This document shows positions 33,590 through 42,082 of a stretch of DNA of 64,000 nt, piece after piece. The stretch covers positions 62,001 through 126,000 of the forward strand of contig JBMYSZ010000002.1 in assembly GCA_049603835.1 (NCBI GenBank). Reading direction: 5' to 3'. The stretch's first letter is position 1. Each line of letters begins with the position of its first letter. The position numbers and the translations under genes are program-made. This stretch comes from Mangrovicoccus sp049603835 (GTDB lineage Bacteria; Pseudomonadota; Alphaproteobacteria; Rhodobacterales; Rhodobacteraceae). The notes below the pieces were generated by a model. It saw only the letters and a program-made list of their open reading frames with translations, did not search any database and was not told the DNA's origin.

Positions 33590-33606
33590 TTGGCAAACTT
33601 TGCCAA
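33590..33606 (+). terminator. stem-loop after the aminotransferase-dehydrogenase operon
   Basis: TTGGCAA-ACT-TTGCCAA, a perfect 7-bp stem with a 3-base loop, starts 6 bases after the TAG of the dehydrogenase and is followed by TTTTCTT. It fits a rho-independent terminator, although it also lies in the promoter region of the ParDE pair and could serve as an operator. Confidence 0.55.
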
Positions 33607-33626
33607 TTTTCTTGAAAAAAGTGACA

Positions 33627-33650
33627 TCCTGACCTAATTTTGGGTCAGGA
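33627..33650 (+). promoter_or_regulatory. inverted repeat overlapping the parD ribosome site
   Basis: TCCTGACC and GGTCAGGA (8-bp perfect arms, 8-base loop) immediately before parD; the right arm shares its last bases with the AGGAGG ribosome site at 33648-33653. It may be the autoregulatory operator of the ParDE pair and, as RNA, would partly hide the ribosome site. Confidence 0.55.
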
Positions 33651-33659
33651 GGCCCATAA

Positions 33660-33911
33660 ATGGCGACCATGAATGTTTCTTTGCCCGATCCGATGAAAGA
33701 CTGGGTCGAGGCCCAGGCGGCAAGCGGCCGCTATAGCAATGCAAGCGATTATGTCCGAGATCTGATCCGCCGCGACCAAGACCGGCAAGCCTCTCTTGGT
33801 GAATTGCAGAAATTGGTGGATGAAGGTCTTGCCAGCGGCCCAGCACGGGACTTCGACATGGAAAATTTCCTGAACCGCATGCGAGCGGAGCATGGCCCGT
33901 CGGGCGGCTAG
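33660..33911 (+). CDS. parD: ParD-family antitoxin
   Basis: 83 residues. The N-terminal ribbon-helix-helix is clear in MNVSLPDPMKDWVEAQAASG (4-23) followed by YSNASDYVRDLIRRDQDR, the family signature. The acidic C-terminal tail (about 50-83, with LVDEGLASGPARDFDM) would wrap the toxin. An AGGAGG site lies 7 bases before the ATG. It overlaps the toxin gene by 20 bases, the usual arrangement. DNA-binding autorepressor of a type II toxin-antitoxin module. Confidence 0.9.
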   Translation: MATMNVSLPDPMKDWVEAQAASGRYSNASDYVRDLIRRDQDRQASLGELQKLVDEGLASGPARDFDMENFLNRMRAEHGPSGG

Positions 33912-34203
33912 TGGCTATCGGCTCTCCCCAAAAGCAGAAGACGATCTAAGCGATATCTGGCTTTACACCGCGCAAAATTGGTCAATGGGCCAAGCGGAAA
34001 ACTATCTGCGCGGTCTCGAAGAAAAGCTTCGTCAATTATGCCAAAACCCTCGACTTGCGCCGGAACGGAGTGAGATCTCACCCCCGGTGCGCCTCTATAT
34101 CTACCGCTCGCATCTGGTGATTTATCGAATAGAAGGCGAATTTCTGGCGATTATCCGTGTTCTGCATAATCGCCAGCATTGGCAAGCTTTGATCGAGAGT
34201 TAA
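33892..34203 (+). CDS. parE: ParE/RelE-superfamily toxin
   Basis: 103 residues. YRLSPKAEDDLSDIWLYTA (about 9-27), LCQNPRLAPERSEI, and the C-terminal VRLYIYRSHLVIYRIEGEFL with IRVLHNRQHW are hallmarks of ParE toxins, which usually poison DNA gyrase. It is intact, with no frameshift, and directly coupled to parD. The pair sits inside the sugar-acid island between two catabolic operons and may stabilise it. Confidence 0.9.
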   Translation: MARRAASGYRLSPKAEDDLSDIWLYTAQNWSMGQAENYLRGLEEKLRQLCQNPRLAPERSEISPPVRLYIYRSHLVIYRIEGEFLAIIRVLHNRQHWQALIES

Positions 34204-34213
34204 GCCGGATTAT

Positions 34214-34311
34214 AGCGTTTCGAGAAATCATTGCCTCACTTATTCGCTGCCTGTCGCTTTGCTCCAACGCGAAAAGTGATTTTCAGTGTCTCTAGCTTTT
34301 CTCGAAACGCT
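34214..34311. repeat. 96-bp palindromic repeat element, copy 1
   Basis: A ~96-bp element (34215-34310) bounded by GCGTTTCGAGAAA at the left and TTTCTCGAAACGC at the right; counting the flanking A and T the arms are 14-bp perfect (34214-34227 / 34298-34311). It fills the gap between parE and the DenD gene. The copy at 56499-56594 has the same length and aligns without gaps in reverse orientation, sharing the ends and a central CGCTTTGCT...CGCGAAA block. No ORF inside. Confidence 0.75.
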
Positions 34312-35271
34312 TTAGGGCCGATCATCCTCGATATAATAGCGGATATTTTCCTCAAAACTGTCATCCGCTTTCAGCCCTAGCTTGATCGCCTTTTCTGGAC
34401 GCAGATCGAAGCGCCAGCCATTGACGATGGCTTGCACCTCGGGCTGCGGCGTGAACTCGATCAGTTTCGCCGGTTCGGGCCCTGCTACTGCTGTCATGGC
34501 ATCGATCATCTGACCTATGGTCCACATGCGGCCAGGCATCATCATGGCACGGTTTTGGCCCAGATCCTCTTCGGCCAGCTCTGCCCCAAGGATCAGGTTT
34601 TCAATACAGCGCCGCGGCGAGAGATAGTAATGCGGGTAGTCGCGCTCCACCGGACAAACGGCGCTTTGGCCGCTCAAAGGCTCCCGGAAGATCGACGACA
34701 TGAAGCCCGAAGCCGCGCGATTAGGCTTGCCCGGCCGCACGGAGATAGTCGGTAGACGGAATGCGCGGCCATCGACCAGCCCCTTACGGGAATAGTCATT
34801 GAGCAGCAGTTCGCCGATGGCCTTTTGCGCGCCATAGGAGGTTTGCGGATTGAGGAAGCTATGATCAAGGATCGGATCAGGCACTTCACCGCCATAAACC
34901 GCAATCGAGGAGGTAAAGACCAGCACTGGCTTTGTGCCCAAAGAGCGGCAACGCTCTAGCACATTATAAGTGCCCATCATATTGATCGAGATCCCGGCAT
35001 CCAGATCTTCTTCGGCATGGGCTGAAACGATCGCCGCCAGCAGGTAAATCACATCCACATCGCTTGTGATCACATCCGCCACAGAGGCCGGATCGGCGAT
35101 ATCGCAACGGGTGGTTTGCACCGTAAATGGCGCCTCCACGGGCTGCGGGTCTACGATATCTGCCAGGACGAGCCCGCTGATTTCAGCCCCGCGCAACTCG
35201 CCCCGCGCCGCCAAAGCTTTGCCCAGCTTTTGGCCCACCAGGCCGCCGCCGCCAATAATTAGAACTTTCAT
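34312..35271 (-). CDS. denD: D-erythronate dehydrogenase (DenD)
   Basis: 319 residues, extended SDR (epimerase) fold: VLIIGGGGLVGQKLGKALAA (3-22; GxxGxxG NAD site), DIADPASVAD (Asp of the second strand region), YLLAAIVSAHAEED, the catalytic SSIAVYG and SYGAQKAIGE (Tyr and Lys of YxxxK, about 148-157), and RLPTISVRPG. It matches the D-erythronate 2-dehydrogenase family, feeding the OtnIKC enzymes encoded ~3 kb away. A GGGGGA site precedes the ATG. Its stop abuts the repeat element. It is last in a minus-strand run of four genes. Confidence 0.82.
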   Translation of the reverse strand: MKVLIIGGGGLVGQKLGKALAARGELRGAEISGLVLADIVDPQPVEAPFTVQTTRCDIADPASVADVITSDVDVIYLLAAIVSAHAEEDLDAGISINMMGTYNVLERCRSLGTKPVLVFTSSIAVYGGEVPDPILDHSFLNPQTSYGAQKAIGELLLNDYSRKGLVDGRAFRLPTISVRPGKPNRAASGFMSSIFREPLSGQSAVCPVERDYPHYYLSPRRCIENLILGAELAEEDLGQNRAMMMPGRMWTIGQMIDAMTAVAGPEPAKLIEFTPQPEVQAIVNGWRFDLRPEKAIKLGLKADDSFEENIRYYIEDDRP

Positions 35272-35292
35272 GATGTCCCCCCTTAGATCAAA

Positions 35293-36444
35293 TTAAAGCA
35301 AGCCGCGCCCAGCCAGATTGCGCATGAGCGCGCCTGTGCCAAAGCGCCATTCCGGGCAGTCGGTCGACAGCCGCACAGTGTTTTGCAAAGCGCCTAGATG
35401 CGCCTCGGTGATGGTGACGACATCGCCCAGCTTATGGGTAAAGCCCTGGCCCGGCGCATCGCGATCCTGGATCGGGGCAAAGAGCGTGCCCAGAAACAGG
35501 AACATACCATCGGGATATTGATGATGCCGCCCAAGGGTTTGCGCGACGATATCGGCGGGGCGGCGGCTGATTTTGGTCATGGAGGAAGCGCCATTCAACA
35601 CAAAACCATCCTCCCCCTCCACGCGCAGGCTTAGCTCAGCGGCTTCAACTTGCGCCATGCCATAGCTTTCATCGAAGAGCCGCAAGAAGGGGCCGATGGC
35701 GCAAGAGGCATTGTTATCCTTGGCCTTGCCGAGCAGGAGGGCTGAGCGCCCTTCCACATCGCGCAAATTCACATCATTGCCCAAAGTTGCACCCAAAATC
35801 TGGCCACGAGAATTGACGGCCAAGACGATTTCAGGCTCGGGATTGTTCCAATTAGAGATCGGATGCAGCCCCACCGCCGCGCCCCATCCCACGGCTGCCA
35901 TGGGCTGGGATTTGGTGAAAACCTCTGCATCGGGGCCTATGCCGACCTCTAGATATTGCGACCAAAGCCCCTCAGATTGCAGCACAGATTTCACCTGCAT
36001 GGCTTGATCCGAGCCGGGCTCGATCCCAGACAGGCTATCGCCAATCACCGCCTGAACCTTGGTGCGGATCTCCGCCGCGCGGTTGGCATCACCAGCGGCT
36101 TGCTCCTCGATCACCCGCTCGACCATGCTTTCGGCAAAGGTCACGCCAGAGGCTTTGATCGCTTGCAAATCAGCCGGGGAAAGAAAGCGCAGACCATCCT
36201 CCCCTGCCTCCGGGCGAGAGGCGGCGCTTAGATCGGCGAGGCTGGCAAAGGCCTCCCCCTTCGCCGAGCGCAGCCAAGCCGCCGGATCATCGAGCTCTAG
36301 CAAATCGCGCAGGGTCGGGACGTCCCGGCAGGTCACATCCACCAGATCGCCGCCGCGCAAGGCCACCAGGGCCGGGCCGATACCAGGGCGCCAGACGCGG
36401 CCCACAAGGCAAGCCTCTGGCGTGACATTTTCATAGGGCAGCAT
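35293..36444 (-). CDS. fumarylacetoacetate hydrolase-family enzyme, two-domain
   Basis: 383 residues from the ATG at 36444 with GGAG 5 bases upstream; a longer start at 36552 would run into the previous gene. The C-terminal FAH-fold domain carries metal ligands in NPEPEIVLAV (two Glu, about 204-213) and GNDVNLRDVEGR (Asp, about 225-236). The N-terminal ~130 residues form the smaller cap domain. Relatives of this length act on 2-keto-3-deoxy sugar acids as dehydratases or hydrolases; the exact substrate cannot be read. Upstream of DenD by 21 bases, in one operon with an FAD oxidase and L-idonate dehydrogenase. Confidence 0.75.
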   Translation of the reverse strand: MLPYENVTPEACLVGRVWRPGIGPALVALRGGDLVDVTCRDVPTLRDLLELDDPAAWLRSAKGEAFASLADLSAASRPEAGEDGLRFLSPADLQAIKASGVTFAESMVERVIEEQAAGDANRAAEIRTKVQAVIGDSLSGIEPGSDQAMQVKSVLQSEGLWSQYLEVGIGPDAEVFTKSQPMAAVGWGAAVGLHPISNWNNPEPEIVLAVNSRGQILGATLGNDVNLRDVEGRSALLLGKAKDNNASCAIGPFLRLFDESYGMAQVEAAELSLRVEGEDGFVLNGASSMTKISRRPADIVAQTLGRHHQYPDGMFLFLGTLFAPIQDRDAPGQGFTHKLGDVVTITEAHLGALQNTVRLSTDCPEWRFGTGALMRNLAGRGLL

Positions 36445-36454
36445 AGCGGCTCCT

Positions 36455-38467
36455 TCAGCTTGTGGCAGGGGGCAGCATTTTGCCCGGATTGAGGATATTT
36501 TGCGGATCAAGCGCGGCTTTGATCGCGCGCATCGGAGCCAAAGCGAGGCCATGCTCGCGCTCCATATATTTCATCTTGCCCAGGCCAATCCCATGCTCGC
36601 CGGAAATCGTGCCGCCGCAATCCAGGGCCAGGGCGGCAAGCCCATCGCAAAAGGCTTCGGCGCGGGCTTGGTCTTCGGTATCAGTGGGGTCAATCCGCAG
36701 CCCGCAATGGAAATTGCCATCACCCACATGACCCACGATCCCCGCCGTAAGCCCCAGCCGTGCTAGATCTTCCTTGGCTCGGGTCACTGCCTCGGCGAGG
36801 CGCGAAATCGGCACACATATATCGGTAGACAACATCCGCGTGCCCGGCTTGAGCGTACTCATGGCATGATGGGCATTATGGCGCATGGCCCAAAGGGCGC
36901 GACGTTCCTCGGCGTTATCGGTCCAGGAAAAGCCTTCTGCCCCGAATTCAGCGGCGATTTCCCCAAAGGCCTCAGCCTGTTCGCGCACCGTACTGGGCGA
37001 GCCGTGGAACTCAATGAAAAGATGCGGCTCTTCGGGTAGACTGGCGCCGGAATAGAGATTGAAGCCCCGCGCCATCATTTCATCCACCAGCTCAATCCGC
37101 GCCATGGGCAGGCCCGATTGAATGGTAAGGATCACCGCATTTACCGCCGCTTCCACATCCTTAAAGCGGCAGGTAGCGGCCGAGCTTGCCTCTGGGATAC
37201 CTTGCAGCTTGACCGTAAGTTCCGTGATCAGGCCAAGCGTGCCTTCAGAGCCGATAAGCAGATGGGTCAGATCATAGCCGGTCGAAGATTTGCGCGCCGC
37301 CGTGCCGGTACGGATCACCGAGCCATCGGCCATAACCGCCTCTAGTGCCAGAATATTTTCGCGCATCGTGCCATAGCGCACCGTTGTCGTGCCCGAAGCC
37401 CGAGTGGCCGCCATCCCCCCAAGCGAGGCATTAGCCCCCGGATCAACCGGGAAGAACAGACCCGTTGCCCGCAGCTCTTCATTCAGCGCCTCACGCGTCA
37501 CGCCCGGCTGGACTACGGCATTCAGATCCTCTTGCCGAACCTCCAGCACCTTATTCATCTGGGCGAAATCCACCACAATGCCGCCTTGGCTGGCCAGGTG
37601 ATGGCCCTCTAGCGAGGTCGCTGTGCCTTGGGCCACGACAGGGCAGTGATGCTCGGCACAAATCCGAACGATCTTGGCGACCTCTGAAGTATCCTTGGGA
37701 AAGGCCACCGCATCGGGCGGGGTCAGGGGATAGTAGGTTTCGTTTTCGCCATGCTGATCGCGCACCGCCTGAGCCGTGCTCAGCCGCGTGCCAAGGATCG
37801 GCGCAAGCGCTTGGATTGCCTCAGAAATACCCATAGAAAACTTCCTTTCGTCTTGCGGCTTGCATGCTTCGCCCTGGCCCCGCCCGCTCAAAAGCGCGAG
37901 GGCCACAACCGCCAGCATTGCCGCCGCCATAGCGATATTGATCTGCCGATGGGCTCGCTCTGGCAGGTCGAGCCGGTGCAGCACCGCCCCGGCCCAAAGC
38001 CAGCCCAGATGGATCGGGATCCACAACAGATTGATGATCAGCCATTTGCTGAAGGTCTCGAACACCAGATATTCGGGCGCAAAAGCGAAGCCGCTAAAGA
38101 GCGTGGTATTGACCACATAGAGCTTGGGATTGACGATTTGCAGCAAAATCCCATCGCGGATCCCAGGCGCTTGTTTTGGCTCGGCAAAAGCCAGCTTGCT
38201 GCCAGCAAAAGCGATCTTGGCCGCCAGGTAAAGCAAATAGGCGGAGGACAAAGCGAGCAGCACAAGCCGGATGCTCGGCTCGGCAAATAGCACAGCCGTC
38301 ACCCCGGAAATCACCGCTAACATGCCCAGATTATTGCCAATCCCCAGCCCGATGACCCATTTCAGCCCAGGCCGAAACCCATAAGCCGCGCCCATGCCCG
38401 CGCAGGACATCACGCCCGGACCCGGGGTGATGACCAGCAAGATCACGGCAGCGGCAAAGCTTAGCAT
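36455..38467 (-). CDS. LysE-type exporter fused in frame to a FAD-linked hydroxyacid oxidase
   Basis: 670 residues with no stop between two normally separate proteins. Residues 1-~200 are a LysE/RhtB permease (LLVITPGPGVMSCAGMGAAY; six hydrophobic segments; natural end near LALLSGRGQG). From M212 (position 37834) on is a complete ~459-residue GlcD/D-lactate dehydrogenase-like protein: PVVAQGTATSLEGH (FAD site), DPGANASLGGMAATRASGTT, YDLTHLLIGSEGTLGLITEL, GHVGDGNFHCGL and GTISGEHGIGLGKM. An AAAGGAAG ribosome site lies ~7 bases before M212, so the oxidase is probably also made alone. Glycolate or a related 2-hydroxyacid is a plausible substrate. Confidence 0.75.
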   Translation of the reverse strand: MLSFAAAVILLVITPGPGVMSCAGMGAAYGFRPGLKWVIGLGIGNNLGMLAVISGVTAVLFAEPSIRLVLLALSSAYLLYLAAKIAFAGSKLAFAEPKQAPGIRDGILLQIVNPKLYVVNTTLFSGFAFAPEYLVFETFSKWLIINLLWIPIHLGWLWAGAVLHRLDLPERAHRQINIAMAAAMLAVVALALLSGRGQGEACKPQDERKFSMGISEAIQALAPILGTRLSTAQAVRDQHGENETYYPLTPPDAVAFPKDTSEVAKIVRICAEHHCPVVAQGTATSLEGHHLASQGGIVVDFAQMNKVLEVRQEDLNAVVQPGVTREALNEELRATGLFFPVDPGANASLGGMAATRASGTTTVRYGTMRENILALEAVMADGSVIRTGTAARKSSTGYDLTHLLIGSEGTLGLITELTVKLQGIPEASSAATCRFKDVEAAVNAVILTIQSGLPMARIELVDEMMARGFNLYSGASLPEEPHLFIEFHGSPSTVREQAEAFGEIAAEFGAEGFSWTDNAEERRALWAMRHNAHHAMSTLKPGTRMLSTDICVPISRLAEAVTRAKEDLARLGLTAGIVGHVGDGNFHCGLRIDPTDTEDQARAEAFCDGLAALALDCGGTISGEHGIGLGKMKYMEREHGLALAPMRAIKAALDPQNILNPGKMLPPATS

Positions 38468-39510
38468 CAGGTGAACTCCAACTGCACTTTCATGGCGCGA
38501 GAGCGATCGGCGGCGGTGTCAAATGCTTCGGCGAAATCGCTCAGGGGCAGAGAATGAGTCAGCAGGAAATCAGGATTGATCCGCCCCGCCTGCATCATTT
38601 GCACCGCAGTGGCGAATTCCTCATGGAAGCGGAAGGACCCGCGCAGCTCTAGCTCTTTGGCAATGATCGGTAAAAGCGGCAAGCTGGTCTCACCAGTCAT
38701 GCCGAGCTGAATGATCACCCCGCGCGGGGCGAGCGCCGCAATCCCCCGGGTCAAGGCGGCCCCATTGCCAGAGCATTCGAACAGCGCCGCAAAACGGCCC
38801 TTGCCGCTGCTATCGGCCGCCAGCGCGTCCGGGTCGCTTCGGGTATTGAGCAGGCGATCAGCACCGGCCTGGCGTGCAAAGCCAAGGGCACGGTCATCGA
38901 TATCCGTTGCGGTGATCTCGCCCACCCCTGCGGCGCGCAAGGCCAGGATCACCAAGACGCCGATAGGCCCGCAGCCCGTGACCAGCACCGGCTTGCCCAA
39001 AAGGTCACCGGCACGGCGCACCGCATGCAGCCCCACAGCAAGAGGTTCGGCCATGGCCGCCGCCGCCGGGCTTAGCCCATGAGCAGGGACACATTGCGCC
39101 GCCTCCACCACGATTTCCTCTCGAAACGCGCCCTGGATATGGGGAAAGGGCATGGCAGAGCCGTAAAACCGCATATTTTCGCATTGGTTCGGCAGACCGC
39201 GCAGGCAATATTGGCAGGTCCCACAAGGGCGCGAGGGCGATACGGCCACCAGATCTCCGGGCTTGAGCCCCTGCTCGCCCCCCTGCATATCGGTGCCGGT
39301 TTCCACTACCTCGCCCGAGATTTCATGTCCCAAAATCATCGGCTCGCGCAGGCGCACTGTGCCAAAGCCGCCATGCAGATAATAATGCAGATCCGAGCCG
39401 CATATTCCGCCCCGCTTCACCGCCACACGCAGCTGGCCAGGGCCAAGCGGCGCGGGCTCTAACGCGCCGAGCCGCAGATCTTTTGCCCCATGGGCGAAAA
39501 GCGCTTTCAT
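38467..39510 (-). CDS. L-idonate 5-dehydrogenase-like zinc alcohol dehydrogenase
   Basis: 347 residues from the ATG at 39510, GGAGGA upstream. Medium-chain dehydrogenase with the catalytic zinc site (GICGSDLHYYLHGG about 35-48; GHEISGEV about 63-70), structural zinc Cys in PCGTCQYCLRGLPNQC (about 95-110), and NAD site VTGCGPIGVLVILALRAAG (about 174-192). HYYLHGG is characteristic of L-idonate 5-dehydrogenases. It oxidises L-idonate to 5-ketogluconate, which the divergent SDR would reduce. Shares its TGGTATACCA promoter with that gene; its stop overlaps the LysE-type start by one base. Confidence 0.82.
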   Translation of the reverse strand: MKALFAHGAKDLRLGALEPAPLGPGQLRVAVKRGGICGSDLHYYLHGGFGTVRLREPMILGHEISGEVVETGTDMQGGEQGLKPGDLVAVSPSRPCGTCQYCLRGLPNQCENMRFYGSAMPFPHIQGAFREEIVVEAAQCVPAHGLSPAAAAMAEPLAVGLHAVRRAGDLLGKPVLVTGCGPIGVLVILALRAAGVGEITATDIDDRALGFARQAGADRLLNTRSDPDALAADSSGKGRFAALFECSGNGAALTRGIAALAPRGVIIQLGMTGETSLPLLPIIAKELELRGSFRFHEEFATAVQMMQAGRINPDFLLTHSLPLSDFAEAFDTAADRSRAMKVQLEFT

Positions 39511-39587
39511 ATTTTGTCCTCCCCAAACTGGCCCGCCATATGCTCCGCCCGATCTATGCCGGTTAAGCGGCGCTTGCATATGCGTCC

Positions 39588-39603
39588 AAATGGTATACCA
39601 TTT
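39588..39603. promoter_or_regulatory. AAATGGTATACCATTT operator, idonate/gluconate gap
   Basis: Perfect 16-bp palindrome centred on TGGTATACCA (39591-39600), between the divergent L-idonate 5-dehydrogenase (start 39510) and gluconate 5-dehydrogenase (start 39651) genes. It is the longest symmetric copy together with that at 53825-53840. Confidence 0.8.
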
Positions 39604-39650
39604 CTTAGGCATATTCGGCACGGCTTGTCAAAAGCCATTAGGGAGGGGCC

Positions 39651-40412
39651 ATGCAACTTTTCGATCTTAGCGGGAAATGCGCGCTGATCACCGGGTCATC
39701 CATGGGGATTGGCCGCACATTAGCCCGAGGACTGGCCGAGGCCGGGGCGAGCGTGGTGCTTAATGCGCGCGGCGAAGATAAACTGGACACAGCCGTGCAA
39801 GAGCTGCGCGCGGCCGGGCACCAAGCCCATAAACTGGCCTTTGACGTCACAGATCATGCGAGTGTTGCGGCGGCGATTGACCGGTTTGAGGCCGAAACCG
39901 GCCCGATCGATATCCTGATCAACAATGCCGGGATGCAGCACCGCGCGCCTTTGCAGGATTTCCCCGCCGAGGCTTTTGAGCGGCTATTGCAGACCAATAT
40001 CGCCTCGGTTTTCCATGTGGGCCAGGCCTGCGCGAAGCATATGATCACGCGCGGCGCCGGGCGGATCATCAATATTGCCAGCGTGCAAACCGCCCTCGCC
40101 CGCCCTGGTATTGCACCTTACACCGCCACCAAGGGCGCTGTGGCGAACCTCACCAAAGGCATGGCCACGGATTGGGCACCGCTGGGGCTTAACTGTAATG
40201 CCATCGCGCCGGGCTATTTCGATACGCCCTTGAATGCGGCTCTTGTGGCGGATGCAGATTTCTCCGCCTGGCTCGAAAAGCGCACCCCTGCCGGGCGGTG
40301 GGGCCAAATCGAAGAGCTGGTGGGGGCGGCGGTTTTCCTTGCCTCGCCGGCCTCGAATTTCGTCAATGGTCATACGCTTTTCGTCGATGGCGGCATTACC
40401 GCCTGTCTTTGA
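39651..40412 (+). CDS. SDR, gluconate 5-dehydrogenase-like
   Basis: 253 residues, classical SDR: ALITGSSMGIGRTLARGLAE (about 11-30; TGxxxGIG), DVTDHAS, ILINNAGMQHRAPL (about 86-99; NNAG), catalytic Ser in INIASVQTALARPG and YTATKGAVANLTKGMA (YxxxK, about 156-160). The NAGMQHRAPL stretch is typical of gluconate 5-dehydrogenases. It would interconvert 5-ketogluconate and D-gluconate, complementing the divergent L-idonate dehydrogenase. GGGAGGGG precedes the ATG. Second gene of the operon follows after 22 bases. Confidence 0.83.
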   Translation: MQLFDLSGKCALITGSSMGIGRTLARGLAEAGASVVLNARGEDKLDTAVQELRAAGHQAHKLAFDVTDHASVAAAIDRFEAETGPIDILINNAGMQHRAPLQDFPAEAFERLLQTNIASVFHVGQACAKHMITRGAGRIINIASVQTALARPGIAPYTATKGAVANLTKGMATDWAPLGLNCNAIAPGYFDTPLNAALVADADFSAWLEKRTPAGRWGQIEELVGAAVFLASPASNFVNGHTLFVDGGITACL

Positions 40413-40434
40413 GTTGCAAAATAGGGGGGAGACT

Positions 40435-41358
40435 ATGAGCAAGACACCGACAATTGGCTTTATTGGCGTCGGGCCGATGGGCCATGGCATGGCCGCCAAT
40501 ATCGTAAAGGCGGGTTATCCGCTGGTGATCAAGGGCAATCGCAATCGCGCACCGGTAGAGAGCCTTGCGGCCCTTGGTGCGCGGGAAGTGGGCAGCGCAG
40601 CGGAGATGGCGGCGGATTGCGATGTGATCCATCTTTGCCTGTCCAATAGCCCGCAGGTGGAGGCGATAATTCGCGGCCCCGGCGGGATCTTAGAAGGCGG
40701 CAAGCCGGGGCTGGTGGTGATCGATTGCACAACGGCCGATCCGACCTCGACCCTCGCCCTTGCCGCCGATCTTGAAGCGGCAGGCATGCATATGGTCGAT
40801 GCGCCTTTGGGCCGAACCCCGAAAGAGGCCGAAGCCGGGCAGCTCGACGCGATGATCGGCGCCGCACCCGAAATCTTTGCCCGGGTCAAGCCAATCATCG
40901 ACTGTTGGGCGGGCAATATCAACCATATAGGCCCGGTCGGTGCAGGCCATAAGATGAAGCTGATCATGAATTTCATCGGCATGGGCTATGCCGCGCTTTA
41001 TGGCGAAGCAGTGGTCATGGCTGCTAAATCCGGCCTGAGCCCGCAGGCGGTGCGTCAGGTGATCGGGTCTTCGCGGCTGTCAAACGGCTTCTTCGAGACC
41101 TTCATGAAATACACCGTCGATCGGGACCCTAATGCGCATATCTTCTCCATCGAGAATGCCGCCAAAGATGTGGGCTATGCGGCGAATATGGCGGCTGCGG
41201 CAGATGTGGTGAATATTATGGGCGCGTCGCTCAAGCACTATTATACCCATGCAATCGCCACCGGCCATGGGACTGATTACGTGCCTATGCTGGGGGATAT
41301 CATCGGTGCGCTTAACGGGGTTGATATGGCCGCCGAGGTGGAGAAGGGCCAAAGCTAG
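40435..41358 (+). CDS. NAD(P)-dependent beta-hydroxyacid dehydrogenase
   Basis: 307 residues from the ATG at 40435 (AGGGGGGAG upstream); longer frames lie in the SDR gene. Rossmann motif IGFIGVGPMGHGMAANIVKA (about 7-26), VIDCTTADPTST, substrate motif DAPLGRTPKEAEAGQLDAMI (about 122-141), catalytic Lys in GAGHKMKLIMNFIGMG (about 173-188) and KDVGYAANMA. Paralogous to 47591-48475 (shared DAPLGR and GHKxKLxxN forms) and more distantly to LtnD. Substrate unknown; a 3-hydroxy acid of the sugar-acid routes is likely. Confidence 0.8.
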   Translation: MSKTPTIGFIGVGPMGHGMAANIVKAGYPLVIKGNRNRAPVESLAALGAREVGSAAEMAADCDVIHLCLSNSPQVEAIIRGPGGILEGGKPGLVVIDCTTADPTSTLALAADLEAAGMHMVDAPLGRTPKEAEAGQLDAMIGAAPEIFARVKPIIDCWAGNINHIGPVGAGHKMKLIMNFIGMGYAALYGEAVVMAAKSGLSPQAVRQVIGSSRLSNGFFETFMKYTVDRDPNAHIFSIENAAKDVGYAANMAAAADVVNIMGASLKHYYTHAIATGHGTDYVPMLGDIIGALNGVDMAAEVEKGQS

Positions 41359-41378
41359 GCCCTGCTCGGTGTCTTCTT

Positions 41379-42071
41379 CTAATCCTCGTAAGCCACCTGG
41401 TCGCTCTTTAACAGAGCGGCCACGGTATCAAAGCCTTTGAGCCCTTCGGCCACTTTTGCTTCCATCTCTTCCTCATCAGCTTTGACTTTGGGCAAAACGG
41501 CAATCACCGCGTCAATTTGGGCGAAAGGCACAACCACAACGCCATCGCGATCCGCCACGATGATATCGCCCGTCTCAACAGGTTGGCCACCGATCAGCGT
41601 GGGATAGCCGATCTTGCCCGGCCCCTGAACCGTGGGCGAAGACGGGTTCAGCCCCATGCACCATACGGGCAGGCCCACCGCCTCGATCCCGGCAATATCG
41701 CGCATCGGCCCATCGATCACAAAGCCCAAGGCCCCGGCATTTTTCGCCATACCTGTCACCAAATCGCCGGAAGCGGAGCAGCCCAGATAGCCGCCCGCAT
41801 TGACCATAAAGATATCGCCAGGTTGCAGAAAATGCAGCCCGGCCAAGGTTGCCTGCAAATCACCGGGGGTGTTTTCGACTGTCAGAGCAACCCCCACAAC
41901 AGAGGCCGAAACGGCATTTGAAGGCGGCGCGATCGCCGTATCCAACGCCCCAGCCCCGCCCATCGCATCAGAGACAAAGCTGGCTGGCATGCCTTCAAAG
42001 GCTTTGATCTGCGCCTCGCTTGGGCGACGATTAGGGCGTTTTATGCGCAGAAGATGGGGTTTTTGCAGCAT
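41379..42071 (-). CDS. RraA-like protein (putative HMG/sugar-acid aldolase family)
   Basis: 230 residues from the ATG at 42071 with AAAGGAC upstream. RraA/demethylmenaquinone methyltransferase-like fold: SFVSDAMGGAGALDTAI (about 32-48), GDIFMVNAGGYLGCSASGDL (about 84-103), GALGFVIDGPMRDIAGI (about 112-128; the DGPxRD motif that binds metal/oxaloacetate in aldolase members) and DIIVADRDGVVVVP (about 168-181). In catabolic operons these act as 4-carboxy-4-hydroxy-2-oxoadipate-type aldolases rather than RNase E regulators. Followed upstream by AzlD in one minus-strand operon. Confidence 0.8.
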   Translation of the reverse strand: MLQKPHLLRIKRPNRRPSEAQIKAFEGMPASFVSDAMGGAGALDTAIAPPSNAVSASVVGVALTVENTPGDLQATLAGLHFLQPGDIFMVNAGGYLGCSASGDLVTGMAKNAGALGFVIDGPMRDIAGIEAVGLPVWCMGLNPSSPTVQGPGKIGYPTLIGGQPVETGDIIVADRDGVVVVPFAQIDAVIAVLPKVKADEEEMEAKVAEGLKGFDTVAALLKSDQVAYED

Positions 42072-42082
42072 GGGCTGTCCTT

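Noticed and set aside
36455..38467. Pseudogene or frameshift at the LysE-oxidase junction
   Set aside because: Both halves are complete and in the same frame with no stop codon, so a fusion or read-through arrangement is reported instead.
39118..39128. TCTCGAAACGC as a third copy of the 96-bp repeat
   Set aside because: It lies inside the L-idonate dehydrogenase gene without a partner arm 96 bases away; a chance match.
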